From contig CAZSQG010000004.1 of assembly GCA_964608615.1 (NCBI GenBank), positions 1 through 64,000 of the forward strand: a stretch of 64,000 nucleotides of DNA, in the 5' to 3' direction. The stretch's first letter is position 1; each line of letters begins with the position of its first letter. Shown in pieces: positions 18,562-28,127 of this stretch. The notes below the pieces were generated by a model. It was not told the DNA's origin, searched no databases, and saw nothing but the letters and a program-made list of their open reading frames with translations. Origin of the DNA: CALEUX01 sp964608615. GTDB taxonomy: Bacteria; Bacteroidota; Bacteroidia; Bacteroidales; Marinilabiliaceae. Both the position numbers and the translations under genes were made by a program.

Positions 18562-18636
18562 AACTAAAAAATGGTCAATAGGCATTTCTCAGGTAATAAA
18601 CTTAATGCGAATTCTGGCATACAGAAAGATATTTAC

Positions 18637-18644
18637 TATTTTTG
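18637..18644 (+). promoter_or_regulatory. Putative -7 promoter box upstream of the amidase gene
   Basis: TATTTTTG, exact match to TAnnTTTG, about 158 bases before the amidase start. No clear -33 element. Confidence 0.35.
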
Positions 18645-18802
18645 GCAGAGTTTATGTAAAACCACAATTATTCTGTATTAAAAAAAATGGTAGGATTATC
18701 CGGACAAATAAAAAAAATGGTGCAGTGTTAATTTTATGATACCATTTATTTTGCGAAAATAATCGAGTAATTACCATAATTTGTTTTAATTATTGAAGTT
18801 CC

Positions 18803-19972
18803 ATGATAAGAAAATCAAATATTACCAGATTGTATAAAAATAGGATTGTTTTATTAATGGTTGTGTTCTGTTTTATATTTGCTTTTTCCGTTGAGGGTCA
18901 ATCCGATAAATCCTCAGGATTCAAAACCATAGTAATTGATGCCGGTCATGGTGGTAAAGACCCCGGTGCTATCGGAAAATTAGTTAAAGAAAAAGATGTA
19001 GTATTACCCATTGCTTTAAAAGTTGGAGAATACCTTACAAATGAAATGCCAGGGGTGAATGTTGTTTACACAAGATCAACAGATGTTTTTATTCCTTTAG
19101 ATGAAAGGGCCGAAATTGCCAGTCGTGTTAAAGCCGATCTTTTTGTTTCTATTCACGCAAACTCAATAAGTAATCCTAAGATATACGGTGCTGAAACATT
19201 TGTTTTGGGTTTGCACCGTTCACAGGAGAATTTGGAGGTTGCTAAAAAGGAAAACTCTGTAATTGTTATGGAAGATGATTATACCACAAAATATGAGGGA
19301 TTTGACCCCAATTCTATGGAGTCATATATTATTTTCGAACTGATTCAAAATGTTTACCTTGATCAAAGTATTGAAGTTGCATCCATTGTTCAGGACCAGT
19401 TCGAGAAAAGAGCCGGGAGACATAACAGAGGAGTAAAGCAAGCCGGATTTTTAGTGTTACGTAAGACGGCGATGCCTGGTATTCTTATTGAGGTTGGATT
19501 TCTTAGTAACCATTCTGAAGAAAAGTTTCTGAAATCGGAAGAAGGAAAGGATTATTTGGCTTCAGCGATTTTTAGAGCCATCAGGGATTATAAAAACCGG
19601 TTTGAGGCACGAAGTGCCCTGATAAAATCCGTTAATAATCAAGATGTTGTTGAGATAGCGAAAAATCAGGATTCAGTTCTGACATCCGTTGAATTAGATC
19701 AAAATCAATCTGATTCAAAGACTCATCAGGTAGAGTTTCGGATACAGGTGGCTTCCTCAGGGCAACAAATCAAAGATAAATCTGGCCCTTATTCTCTTTT
19801 TAATGATGTATGGATGTTTCAGGAAGGAAATTTATTTAAATATACCACAGGATTGGCTTATTCTTATAAAGAGATATTAGCAATTTTGAAAGATGTTCGT
19901 AAAAAAGTTCCTGACTGTTTTATCATTGCATTTAAAGATGGGCAAAAAATTCCGGTATCATCAGTTAGATGA
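18803..19972 (+). CDS. N-acetylmuramoyl-L-alanine amidase with C-terminal SPOR-like module
   Basis: 389-residue secreted peptidoglycan hydrolase that cleaves the MurNAc-L-Ala bond. Signal anchor about 14-32; Amidase_3 domain about 42-272 with expected zinc ligands H49 (DAGHGG), E63 and H118 (SIHAN) and catalytic E230 (ILIEVGF). An acidic linker leads to a C-terminal module (310-389) that aligns without gaps with residues 334-413 of the MCE protein encoded next. The module resembles a SPOR-type or glycan-binding beta-alpha-beta fold, but that is inference. It may act in daughter-cell separation. Confidence 0.92.
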   Translation: MIRKSNITRLYKNRIVLLMVVFCFIFAFSVEGQSDKSSGFKTIVIDAGHGGKDPGAIGKLVKEKDVVLPIALKVGEYLTNEMPGVNVVYTRSTDVFIPLDERAEIASRVKADLFVSIHANSISNPKIYGAETFVLGLHRSQENLEVAKKENSVIVMEDDYTTKYEGFDPNSMESYIIFELIQNVYLDQSIEVASIVQDQFEKRAGRHNRGVKQAGFLVLRKTAMPGILIEVGFLSNHSEEKFLKSEEGKDYLASAIFRAIRDYKNRFEARSALIKSVNNQDVVEIAKNQDSVLTSVELDQNQSDSKTHQVEFRIQVASSGQQIKDKSGPYSLFNDVWMFQEGNLFKYTTGLAYSYKEILAILKDVRKKVPDCFIIAFKDGQKIPVSSVR

Positions 19973-20021
19973 TTCTAATTTTCACAGTAATAACAAAATA
20001 TGCATCGTTCTATATTTTATC

Positions 20022-20029
20022 TATCTTTG
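20022..20029 (+). promoter_or_regulatory. Putative -7 promoter box upstream of the MCE gene
   Basis: TATCTTTG, exact TAnnTTTG match, about 140 bases before the start codon. No good -33 element. Confidence 0.35.
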
Positions 20030-20169
20030 AGAACAATATAATATACTTGCGGATTATAGAATATTATGGTGGATTGCAGAACATATAAGACTTGTGCTAA
20101 TATGTTTAAATTGAATAATAACCTGGTTTTAGTAATTCAAAATAGGTGTAATTTATAATTATTATCTTC

Positions 20170-21432
20170 ATGGAGATTAGAAGAGAAGTTAAAATAGGGT
20201 TTCTTGTTCTTATATCATTGGTCCTTTTAATTTGGGGATTAAACTTTCTAAAGGGAAGCAATTTCTTTCTAAAAGGAGATGCCTATTATGGTGTATATAA
20301 CAGAGTTGATGGATTAACTGTGGGAAGTCCCATTAATTATAAAGGATTTAAAATTGGAACTGTTCGCGAAATAAAATTCCATCCATCGCGAACTGATTTG
20401 TTTTTGATATCCTTTACAGTTAACAAACCTATTATGCTAACTGAAAAATCGGTAGCTCAAATTTATAGCCTTGATTTAATGGGCACAAAAGGAGTTCAGA
20501 TAGTTGATGGAACCGGTGGAAAATTATTATATCCCGGAGATACGCTGCAAACATCTGTTATGAGCGATCTGGTTGATCAAGTTAGTATGGAAGTGCTGCC
20601 TTTAAAGGAGAAAACAGAAAGATTAATTGTAAAACTCGATTCAGTTTTAACTGATATTGGTAGTGTTTTTTCAGAAGAAAACAAAAAAGGGTTGGAGTAT
20701 AGTATTAATAACTTAAACTTAGCGCTGCGAAACCTGGCCTCGATTTCTGGAAAGGTTAATTACTCACTCGAACCCGATGGCGATCTTGGAAAAAGTTTCA
20801 GCAACCTCGAAGGTTTTACCAATTCCCTTCAGATGCAAAGAGCTAATCTTGATATTATAACTACAAATCTTGCCGGATTCTCTTCTCAGTTAAACCAAAC
20901 CAACCTCTCAGGTATAATGGCTTCGGCCGATTCATCTCTTCAGGCTTTAAGCATTTTGCTTGGTAAAGTATCAAATGGAGAGGGTTCTCTGGGCATGTTG
21001 CTTGAGGATCAAAGCCTGTATCTTAACATGCAGGATGCTTCTGCTAATCTTGATCGTTTGCTGGCTGATATTCGTCATAATCCCGAACGTTACTTAAGCT
21101 TTTCTGCTGTTAATCTTGGACGCCAGATTTATGTCAATACCGACGAGACTTTGGCCCAGGAAAAAGGTGTTGTATTTAAAGTTAAAGTAGCCCAATCAAC
21201 TTCGCCATTAGATATACGCAATAACTTGGTTTTAGATGAAGAACGTGTATTTGAAGATTTTGATGGAAAAAATTATATCTATACCGTTGGAGAAACCAGC
21301 TCCTATTCAGAAATATTAAAACTAAAGGACAGGCTAATACCACTTTTCCCATCTGCTACAATTATATCATTGAAGGATGGAAAGCCTATTCGCATAAAAA
21401 CTGCTCTTCGAAAAATAAACTTCAAAAATTGA
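20170..21432 (+). CDS. MCE/MlaD-family lipid transport protein
   Basis: 420 residues, anchored by an N-terminal membrane helix (about 9-28). The MCE domain (about 37-115) reads YYGVYNRVDGLTVGSPINYK to LDLMGTKGVQIVDG. Helical and coiled-coil segments follow (about 130-300). MCE proteins form ring or tube channels carrying phospholipids between inner and outer membranes. The C-terminal 334-413 matches the C-terminal module of the amidase upstream, an unusual extension for an MlaD-type protein. Its MlaE/MlaF partners are not in the window. Confidence 0.88.
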   Translation: MEIRREVKIGFLVLISLVLLIWGLNFLKGSNFFLKGDAYYGVYNRVDGLTVGSPINYKGFKIGTVREIKFHPSRTDLFLISFTVNKPIMLTEKSVAQIYSLDLMGTKGVQIVDGTGGKLLYPGDTLQTSVMSDLVDQVSMEVLPLKEKTERLIVKLDSVLTDIGSVFSEENKKGLEYSINNLNLALRNLASISGKVNYSLEPDGDLGKSFSNLEGFTNSLQMQRANLDIITTNLAGFSSQLNQTNLSGIMASADSSLQALSILLGKVSNGEGSLGMLLEDQSLYLNMQDASANLDRLLADIRHNPERYLSFSAVNLGRQIYVNTDETLAQEKGVVFKVKVAQSTSPLDIRNNLVLDEERVFEDFDGKNYIYTVGETSSYSEILKLKDRLIPLFPSATIISLKDGKPIRIKTALRKINFKN

Positions 21433-21732
21433 TTGTTGTGTTAAATTAGTGATTTGGATTTTTTTGACGAATGTAATTTTTTTTTTATTTGTTAAGAACC
21501 AACGATCTTTTAAACAATGAATTGCCCCATTCGACTGAAAGTAAACGACCATTGGTAGTAATTTGATAATGAGTATTTTAACATGCTTTAACTTAAGGCT
21601 TTGAAAATAAGTGATCTAATACATTTTGATTCTATCAAGCGTTTTTGCATTTTTTTTTCATTTTTTTTTTCACAAAATTTGTCTTGAAACGATTTAAGAA
21701 ACGAATTACATAATAAAGGAAGGTAAAGAAAA
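21433..21732. other. dnaA upstream region
   Basis: 300 AT-rich bases with homopolymer T runs. No DnaA box (TTATCCACA or close variants) and no clear promoter box seen, so there is no evidence for an origin here. Confidence 0.5.
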
Positions 21733-23163
21733 ATGAAACTGGATCATGAAAAAGTATGGGGCAATTGTTTAAAGGTATTCAAGACCTCTATTGATTCAAC
21801 ATCTTTTCAAACTTGGTTTGAGCCCATTGTTCCACTTAAGTTGGAGAATGGTGTTTTAACCATTCAGGTGCCCAGTTTGTTTTTCTACGAGATCATTGAA
21901 GAACAGTATATTGATTTGGTTAGTCAAAGTCTTCGTAAATTTATTGGTTCAACCGCTAAGTTGGAATACAGTGTGGTGATGGATAAGGGTCAGGCTTCCA
22001 ATCCAGGTCCTTATACTGTAAATTTCCCAACCGGAAATAAGTCTGATTTAAGAAATAGGGCTGTTTCTCCTTCACGAAATGATAACCAACTATCGATTAA
22101 AAATCCTTTTGTAATACCTGGTATTAAAAAACTGGATGTTGATCCGCAATTGAATCCAGAATATACATTCGAGAATTTTGTTGAAGGTGATTGCAATCGT
22201 TTAGCAAGGGCTGCAAGTCAGGCTGTAGCAAAAAAACCAGGAAAAACAGCCTTTAATCCGCTGTTTATTTATGGTAATTCAGGTTTGGGAAAAACTCATC
22301 TTGCCCAGGCTATTGGTGTAGAAGTTAAACGTAATTATGCTGAAAAAACAGTATTATACGTAACTGCAAATAAATTTCAGACTCAATATACCGAATCGGT
22401 AAGGTGCAATACACAGAATGATTTCCTTAATTTTTACCAGATGATTGATGTCCTGATTGTCGATGATATTCAGGAATTTGCAGGTAAAACAGGTACCCAA
22501 AATACTTTCTTTCATATTTTTAATCATTTACAGCAAACAGGCAAACAGCTAATTCTTACTTCTGATCAGGCTCCGGCCGATTTGCAGGGAATGGAGGAAC
22601 GTTTGTTGTCGCGGTTTAAATGGGGTTTGCCGGCCGATCTGAAAGCACCTGACTTTAATACCAGAGTTGATATTCTTAAGCATAAGATCTATAAAGATGG
22701 AATGAGTGTTTCTGCCGAAGTGGTTCATTATATCGCTTCTCATATAAATCACAATGTGCGGGAACTTGAGGGTGCCTTAATTATGTTACTGGCCATGTCA
22801 ACTCTTAACAGGGTTGATATATCTCTGGATACTGCCCGCAATGTTGTTGATAAATTGGTGCGGAAGTCACAGCGGGAGGTTTCCGTAGATTTTATTCAGA
22901 AAACAGTGTGTAATTATTATGGTTTGGAGATGGAGTCGCTGCAGTCTAAAACTCGTAAGCGTGAGATTGTTCAGGCAAGGCAGATAGCAATGTATTTTTC
23001 TAAAAGTATGACCAACTCGTCGTTGTCGGTTATCGGTTCAAAAATTGGTAAGAAGGATCATGCAACTGTATTGCATGCATGCAAAACTATCTCAAATCTG
23101 ATGGAAACCGATAGGGAATTCAAAAATCAAATAAGGGAAATTGAGGCACAATTGAAAACTTGA
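21733..23163 (+). CDS. dnaA: Chromosomal replication initiator protein DnaA
   Basis: 476 residues, normal length. N-terminal domain I (1-80, WFEPIVPLKLENG), a variable linker, AAA+ domain III with Walker A GNSGLGKTH (181-189) and Walker B VLIVDDIQEFAG, and C-terminal helix-turn-helix domain IV with KKDHATVLHACKTI (usually RDHTTV) near 440. ATP-bound DnaA opens the origin. A Shine-Dalgarno-like AAAGGAAGG lies 8 bases upstream. A terminator follows at 23293. It is not flanked by dnaN or recF, which is common in Bacteroidota. Confidence 0.97.
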   Translation: MKLDHEKVWGNCLKVFKTSIDSTSFQTWFEPIVPLKLENGVLTIQVPSLFFYEIIEEQYIDLVSQSLRKFIGSTAKLEYSVVMDKGQASNPGPYTVNFPTGNKSDLRNRAVSPSRNDNQLSIKNPFVIPGIKKLDVDPQLNPEYTFENFVEGDCNRLARAASQAVAKKPGKTAFNPLFIYGNSGLGKTHLAQAIGVEVKRNYAEKTVLYVTANKFQTQYTESVRCNTQNDFLNFYQMIDVLIVDDIQEFAGKTGTQNTFFHIFNHLQQTGKQLILTSDQAPADLQGMEERLLSRFKWGLPADLKAPDFNTRVDILKHKIYKDGMSVSAEVVHYIASHINHNVRELEGALIMLLAMSTLNRVDISLDTARNVVDKLVRKSQREVSVDFIQKTVCNYYGLEMESLQSKTRKREIVQARQIAMYFSKSMTNSSLSVIGSKIGKKDHATVLHACKTISNLMETDREFKNQIREIEAQLKT

Positions 23164-23213
23164 TTTTTTATATTGAAAAAATATTGTTCTTTAAATTTGA
23201 AAGTCAAGACTTG

Positions 23214-23236
23214 ACTGTTTGATTAATAAAACATTA
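23214..23236 (+). repeat. 23-base repeated element, copy 1
   Basis: ACTGTTTGATTAATAAAACA-TTA matches 31641-31663 at 22 of 23 positions, with weaker similarity (8 of 12) in the next 12 bases. Both copies are intergenic. Confidence 0.5.
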
Positions 23237-23292
23237 TGTTTCAGGTTTAAATTCTAATTGAACCTTTACTCCCAAACGCAATTTTTAACATT

Positions 23293-23329
23293 AATAATCG
23301 TTTTCAATCCGGAAACGATTATTTTTTTT
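23293..23329 (+). terminator. Terminator after dnaA
   Basis: AATAATCGTTT (23293-23303) pairs perfectly with AAACGATTATT (23313-23323), followed by a T run. Confidence 0.85.
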
Positions 23330-23460
23330 ATGATAGTTATCTGTTAACCCTCTTTAATGTATATATAAACAATAGGTTCAACATCGCTTGAACATCGCTT
23401 GTTTTCAGAACTGAGATGTTTTAATTAGTTTATAAATCAGTGCTATACTGATAAAAATTG

Positions 23461-23468
23461 TATCTTTG
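23461..23468 (+). promoter_or_regulatory. Putative -7 promoter box for the LysM gene
   Basis: TATCTTTG, exact TAnnTTTG match, about 95 bases before the start. No clear -33 element. Confidence 0.4.
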
Positions 23469-23562
23469 TTCCCTTGTTTGTACTCAAAAGAATTAGTAAT
23501 TAGCAGAATTTTAAATTGTCATTGAATCTGTTACTTAATAAAGATATTAAACTGAGAATTAT

Positions 23563-25926
23563 ATGTTTGCTTTGCGTTATCTACTATTAGTTGTTGTTTT
23601 ATTCTTAGGGAATTTAACTATTCTTATTTCCCAGGATACATCCAAACAGGTTGCTCCTGCTCAAAAGATACTTCTTGGAGGCAAGGAGTACTTTCTTCAT
23701 GTTGTTCAACATGGTGAAGGATTGTATCGCATTGGTGTTAATTATGGAGTGTCTCAGCAGGAAATTATGGACGCTAATCATGATATTACTGTTGACTTGA
23801 AAGTGGGACAGATTATCCGCGTTCCCATAATAAAGGGACGAAACAGTAATTCGCAGGAATTATCCCGGTCGCGTACATACATGTATCATACTGTTGAAAA
23901 GGGGCAGACTGCTTATTCTATTTCCAAACAGTATAATATACCAATTGAATCGATTTATGAAAATAATATTGGAACACAAGAGGGACTTGTAGAAGGAGCA
24001 ATTTTAAGAATTCCGGTTTTAACCTCCGATAAAAATGTTGTATCTTCTGTAAATGAACCCGATTCCTTTATTTATCACACTGTTGAACCTAAGGAAACAT
24101 TGTATGGTATTGCACGTGAGTATAATACAACAATAAATGTTATTATTGAGGCAAATCCCGCTTTACGCGATGGAAAGCTTCCAATTGGAAGCAAGGTGCG
24201 GATCCCAAAGAATGTGGTTGAAGCCGTGAATATAGTTAAAGTGTCACCTGATGGAACACAGCGCTTTATTGATGGTGATAAATTTTTATATCACAGCATT
24301 CAAACTGGTCAAACATTTTATTCGATAAGTCGTCAGTATCAGGTTGATGTTGAGAAGATTAAGGCGGCCAACCCTGGTGTGTCGCAGGATGATTTGAAAG
24401 TTGGAAATATGTTAAGAGTACCCAGGCCTTCCGTTTCTTCCACTTTGCAGCAACCGCAGGTTAGTGATGCCCGATTGTATACAAGTCATAAAGTAACGCG
24501 TAAGGAAACAATATATGGCATATCGCGAAAGTACAATATTGATATGGAGACCATTAAGGGGGTTAATCCGGAAATTGATTTCAACAAGCTTAAAAAAGGT
24601 GTAATTCTTCGAATTCCAACTGATGAATGGTTTGCCTCGCGGACGGCATCAGTGCTTTCCCAAGTAGTGGTTCCCGACTCTGTTAATGAAGAACAGTTGC
24701 CTGTTTATGAATATGGAGATTGTTCAGGAAATTCGGTATTAGGACATAATGTTCCAATAAAGGTTGCTCTCTTATTCCCATTTGGAGCAAATGAGGCCAG
24801 TCGTTTTTCCAATATTGCTGATAGTTCTGGGGTTATGCATAGCTTACCAACATCGGCTAGTCGTGGAAAAGTATTCTTTGAATTTTACAGTGGTATGCTT
24901 CTTGCCTTGGATACATTAAAAAAAGAAGGTGTGAATGTGGAATTATCAGTTTTTGATATTTCGCATGATTCATTGGCTCTTAAAAAGGTACTGGAGAATA
25001 AGTCTTTGGTTGATGCTGATCTTATAATAGGTCCAGCTCTTGCTCAAGAGTTACCTTTGCTATCTGAATTTAGTCTTAAGCACCAAATACCATTGGTTTA
25101 TCCAATGTCAAATACTAATCCTGAATTAACACGCAATCCATATCTTTTTCATATTAACACACCTGATAGCTTGTATTTTAATCAGATGGCTAATGAAATT
25201 GTTCATCAGGCGGCTGGGTCTACACTTATTGTTATTTTACCCCCCGAGTCGGAAACAAGTGCCTCTTTATTTGTAAATCATCTTAGGTTGCAGGCTAATC
25301 AAAAAAATGGCAAAACTATAAATTATATTGAATACCGGTCAAAAGGTAATGATTTGGGCGCTTTACAGAATATAATTAATAAAGAAGGTCCTAATTTTAT
25401 TGTAGTTCCATCGGTTGATGAGGCTTCAGTCTCGAAGATTATTCCCATTCTTGCAGGGGTAAAGGAAATAAGCAAAGCCAACATAACTCTTTTTGGGATG
25501 TCGGATTGGTTGAGGTTTCAAACCATTGATCCAGAGCAGATTCATCAATTAAATGGTTCTATTTTTTCTCCATTTGGGATTGATTATAAACAAAAACAAA
25601 CCACGCAATTTATTAAGAAATATCGTAGTTGGTTTCATACCGAGCCACATGCCATTTCTCCTTACTTTCAAAATTCGGGGATTTCATCCAATTATTCGCG
25701 CTATGGTATATGGGGGTATGATGTTTCAATGTATTTTATATCTGCTATTTACCGTTTTGGATCTGATTTTGATCTCTGCTTGAATAATTTTCAACATGAT
25801 GAGATTCAGTTTAATTTTGATTTTAAACGGATATCCAATTGGGGTGGTTTTTATAATCATGGGTTATTTTTTATTAAGTTTCACTCCGATTTTACAACAG
25901 AACGAATACCTGTTGTTATTCGTTGA
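23563..25926 (+). CDS. Five-LysM protein fused to a periplasmic-binding-like domain
   Basis: 787-residue secreted protein. A signal peptide (1-24) is followed by five LysM peptidoglycan-binding repeats at about 45-90, 107-152, 167-214, 242-288 and 304-350, each of the form YHTVExGxTxYxIxxxY...RIP. After a linker, residues about 395-787 resemble a type 1 periplasmic-binding fold of the branched-chain amino-acid receptor type (VALLFPFG, ADLIIGPALAQE, PLVYPMSNTNPE). LysM would tether it to peptidoglycan; the ligand of the binding domain is unknown. Likely an envelope or wall-sensing protein. Confidence 0.85.
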   Translation: MFALRYLLLVVVLFLGNLTILISQDTSKQVAPAQKILLGGKEYFLHVVQHGEGLYRIGVNYGVSQQEIMDANHDITVDLKVGQIIRVPIIKGRNSNSQELSRSRTYMYHTVEKGQTAYSISKQYNIPIESIYENNIGTQEGLVEGAILRIPVLTSDKNVVSSVNEPDSFIYHTVEPKETLYGIAREYNTTINVIIEANPALRDGKLPIGSKVRIPKNVVEAVNIVKVSPDGTQRFIDGDKFLYHSIQTGQTFYSISRQYQVDVEKIKAANPGVSQDDLKVGNMLRVPRPSVSSTLQQPQVSDARLYTSHKVTRKETIYGISRKYNIDMETIKGVNPEIDFNKLKKGVILRIPTDEWFASRTASVLSQVVVPDSVNEEQLPVYEYGDCSGNSVLGHNVPIKVALLFPFGANEASRFSNIADSSGVMHSLPTSASRGKVFFEFYSGMLLALDTLKKEGVNVELSVFDISHDSLALKKVLENKSLVDADLIIGPALAQELPLLSEFSLKHQIPLVYPMSNTNPELTRNPYLFHINTPDSLYFNQMANEIVHQAAGSTLIVILPPESETSASLFVNHLRLQANQKNGKTINYIEYRSKGNDLGALQNIINKEGPNFIVVPSVDEASVSKIIPILAGVKEISKANITLFGMSDWLRFQTIDPEQIHQLNGSIFSPFGIDYKQKQTTQFIKKYRSWFHTEPHAISPYFQNSGISSNYSRYGIWGYDVSMYFISAIYRFGSDFDLCLNNFQHDEIQFNFDFKRISNWGGFYNHGLFFIKFHSDFTTERIPVVIR

Positions 25927-26057
25927 TAATGAATCGGATTTCATAGACAAACCATGGGACTAAAAGTTTTATTTGTGTAGCAGGGTTTTTATGAGAGTAA
26001 GATTAAATAAAATTAAGTTTTGGAGAAGGGTTTTGTATTGTAAATGTTTTATGTTTA

Positions 26058-28011
26058 ATGGTATCTATTAATCAATTAACAGTTGACTTTGGTGGTTTTC
26101 GTCTTTTCGAGGGAATCTCTTTTTTAATAAATCCACGTGACCGGATCGGCTTAGTTGGTAAAAACGGAGCCGGTAAATCCACATTGCTTAAAATTATTTC
26201 AGGTCAAATGGCGGCGTCGTCAGGTGGCTATGCCTAAAGAATTGACAGTGGGTTATTTGCCGCAGCACATGATTTATTCCGATATCCAGACGGTGCGTCA
26301 GGAAGCTGAACAGGCTTTCTCGAGCTTGAAAAAACTTGAAGCCGATATTCATAATCTATCTTTGCAAATCAACAACCGGTCCGATTATGATTCTAGCGAA
26401 TATATGAAGCTGATTGACACCCTTACTGAAAAATCTGATATCTTTTCTGTACTGGGAGGGCAAAATTATCAGTCGCAGATTGAATTGACATTAAAGGGCT
26501 TAGGGTTTAAGAGGTCTGATTTTGACCGATTAACTTCCGAATTTAGTGGCGGATGGCGTATGCGGATTGAGCTTGCAAAAATCCTTTTAAAAAAACCAGG
26601 CATTTTTCTTCTGGATGAACCAACTAACCACCTTGATATTGAATCCATACAGTGGCTCGAGGATTATTTAAGAAGTTATCCTGGTGCAATTGTCCTAATC
26701 TCTCACGATAAAGCATTTCTTGATAATATTACGAATCGCACAGTTGAAATTTCACTGGGGAAAACATACGATTATAAGGTTGCTTATTCTCAGTTTGTGA
26801 TTTTACGTCAGGAACGACATGAACAGCAATTGGCTGCATTTCGTAACCAACAAAAAAAGATTGAAGGTACCGAAGAGTTTATTGAACGTTTCAGATATAA
26901 AGCAACCAAATCGGTTCAGGTTCAATCGCGAATAAAACAGCTTGAAAAAATTGACAGGATTGAAGTAGATGAATTTGATCAGAGCGCGCTGCGAATTAAG
27001 TTTCCACAAGCTCCCCATTCAGGAGCTGTAACTGTTAAAGGAACTCATATCTCAAAGTCGTATGAGAGTTTGCAGGTACTCGATGATATTAGTTTTAGTA
27101 TCTCGCGTGGTGAAAAAATTGCCTTTGTGGGGAAAAATGGAGAAGGAAAAACTACGCTTGCCCGCATAATAATGAATGAGCTTGATCATAAAGGAGTTAT
27201 TGAGCTGGGTTATCAGGTTAAAATTGGCTATTTCGCGCAAAATCAGGCCGATAAGCTGAGAAACGAGGTGACAGTTCTGGATACTGTTGATAGCGTTGCA
27301 GTTGGTGATGTACGTACAAAAATAAGGGATCTGCTTGGCGCATTTTTGTTTAGTGGTGAGACTGTAGAAAAAAAAGTATCTGTTTTATCAGGAGGCGAAC
27401 GAACTCGTTTAGCGCTGGTACTTTTATTACTTGAACCAGTGAATTTTTTGATTTTGGATGAGCCCACCAACCACCTTGACATGCGGTCAAAAGAGATTCT
27501 AAAAAAAGCGCTTATCGATTTTGAGGGTACAGTATTATTAGTATCACACGACCGGGAATTTCTCGATGGTTTGGTTAATCGCGTTGTTGAATTTGAGAAT
27601 AAGAAAATCAAGGAGCATTTGGGTGGAATTTATGAGTTCTTAAAAAAGAAAAAACTTGACAACCTCAAAGAACTCGAAATAATTAATCGTCCTTTGAGCG
27701 AAGGTATCGCGAAGACTTCTGAGAATAAAGGACGAATTTCATTTGAGGAACGAAAGGAAATTAATAAACAAATAAAAAAAGTTACGCTTGATATTGAATT
27801 AGCCGAAAAGGAGATAGGAATACTCGAAAACAGGCTTCTGGAGCTTGATAATATTCTTCAAAATCCTTCGCAGGAAACAATGGCTGATTCCATTTATAAT
27901 GAGTATGAAATGATTCAGAATAACCTTAAAGCAAAAATGGAATCATGGGAAATCCTACATCATAAACTTCAAGAGGTTGAATCTCAACGAAATTTATTGG
28001 ATTTGGATTAA
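26058..28011 (+). pseudogene. ABC-F family ATPase, frameshifted near residue 58
   Basis: Soluble tandem-ABC protein of the ABC-F group (ribosome-associated translation factors or resistance proteins). Translation from the ATG at 26058 gives the first Walker A (VGKNGAGKSTLLKII) and then a stop at 26235-26237. The rest continues in the next frame from about 26221 with QVAMPKELTVGYLPQ, the first signature FSGGWRMR, LLDEPTNHLD, the second Walker A VGKNGEGKTTL, LSGGERTR, LILDEPTNHLD and a C-terminal coiled coil. Duplicating CAGGT at 26221-26225 would restore the frame and the expected SSGQVAMPKEL. It is either a sequencing or assembly deletion or a real mutation. Confidence 0.85.
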
Positions 28012-28127
28012 AGATGTTCTTATCTTGTATTTAATCTGCTCAAAAAAGTATATTGGCTAATACTTCCAATTTGATGGAAGTTCTGTATGATATCCAATTT
28101 GGAAATGTATTCTTAGAAATAATAATT

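Larger units (their letters stand above)
23164..23562. other. Intergenic region downstream of dnaA
   Basis: 399 bases. Contents: the palindrome AGTCAAG-A-CTTGACT (23202-23216), a 23-base element repeated at 31641 (23214-23236), the dnaA terminator (23293-23329), a short direct repeat GAACATCGCTT (near 23380-23400) and the promoter box at 23461. No gene. Confidence 0.6.

Noticed and set aside
21433..21732. Possible replication origin next to dnaA
   Set aside because: No DnaA boxes or clustered AT-rich 13-mers seen, and dnaA is often far from oriC in this phylum.
28053..28127. N-terminal extension of RlmB
   Set aside because: The family starts at MSKNNVVFGIRS (28128) and the extension has no similarity.
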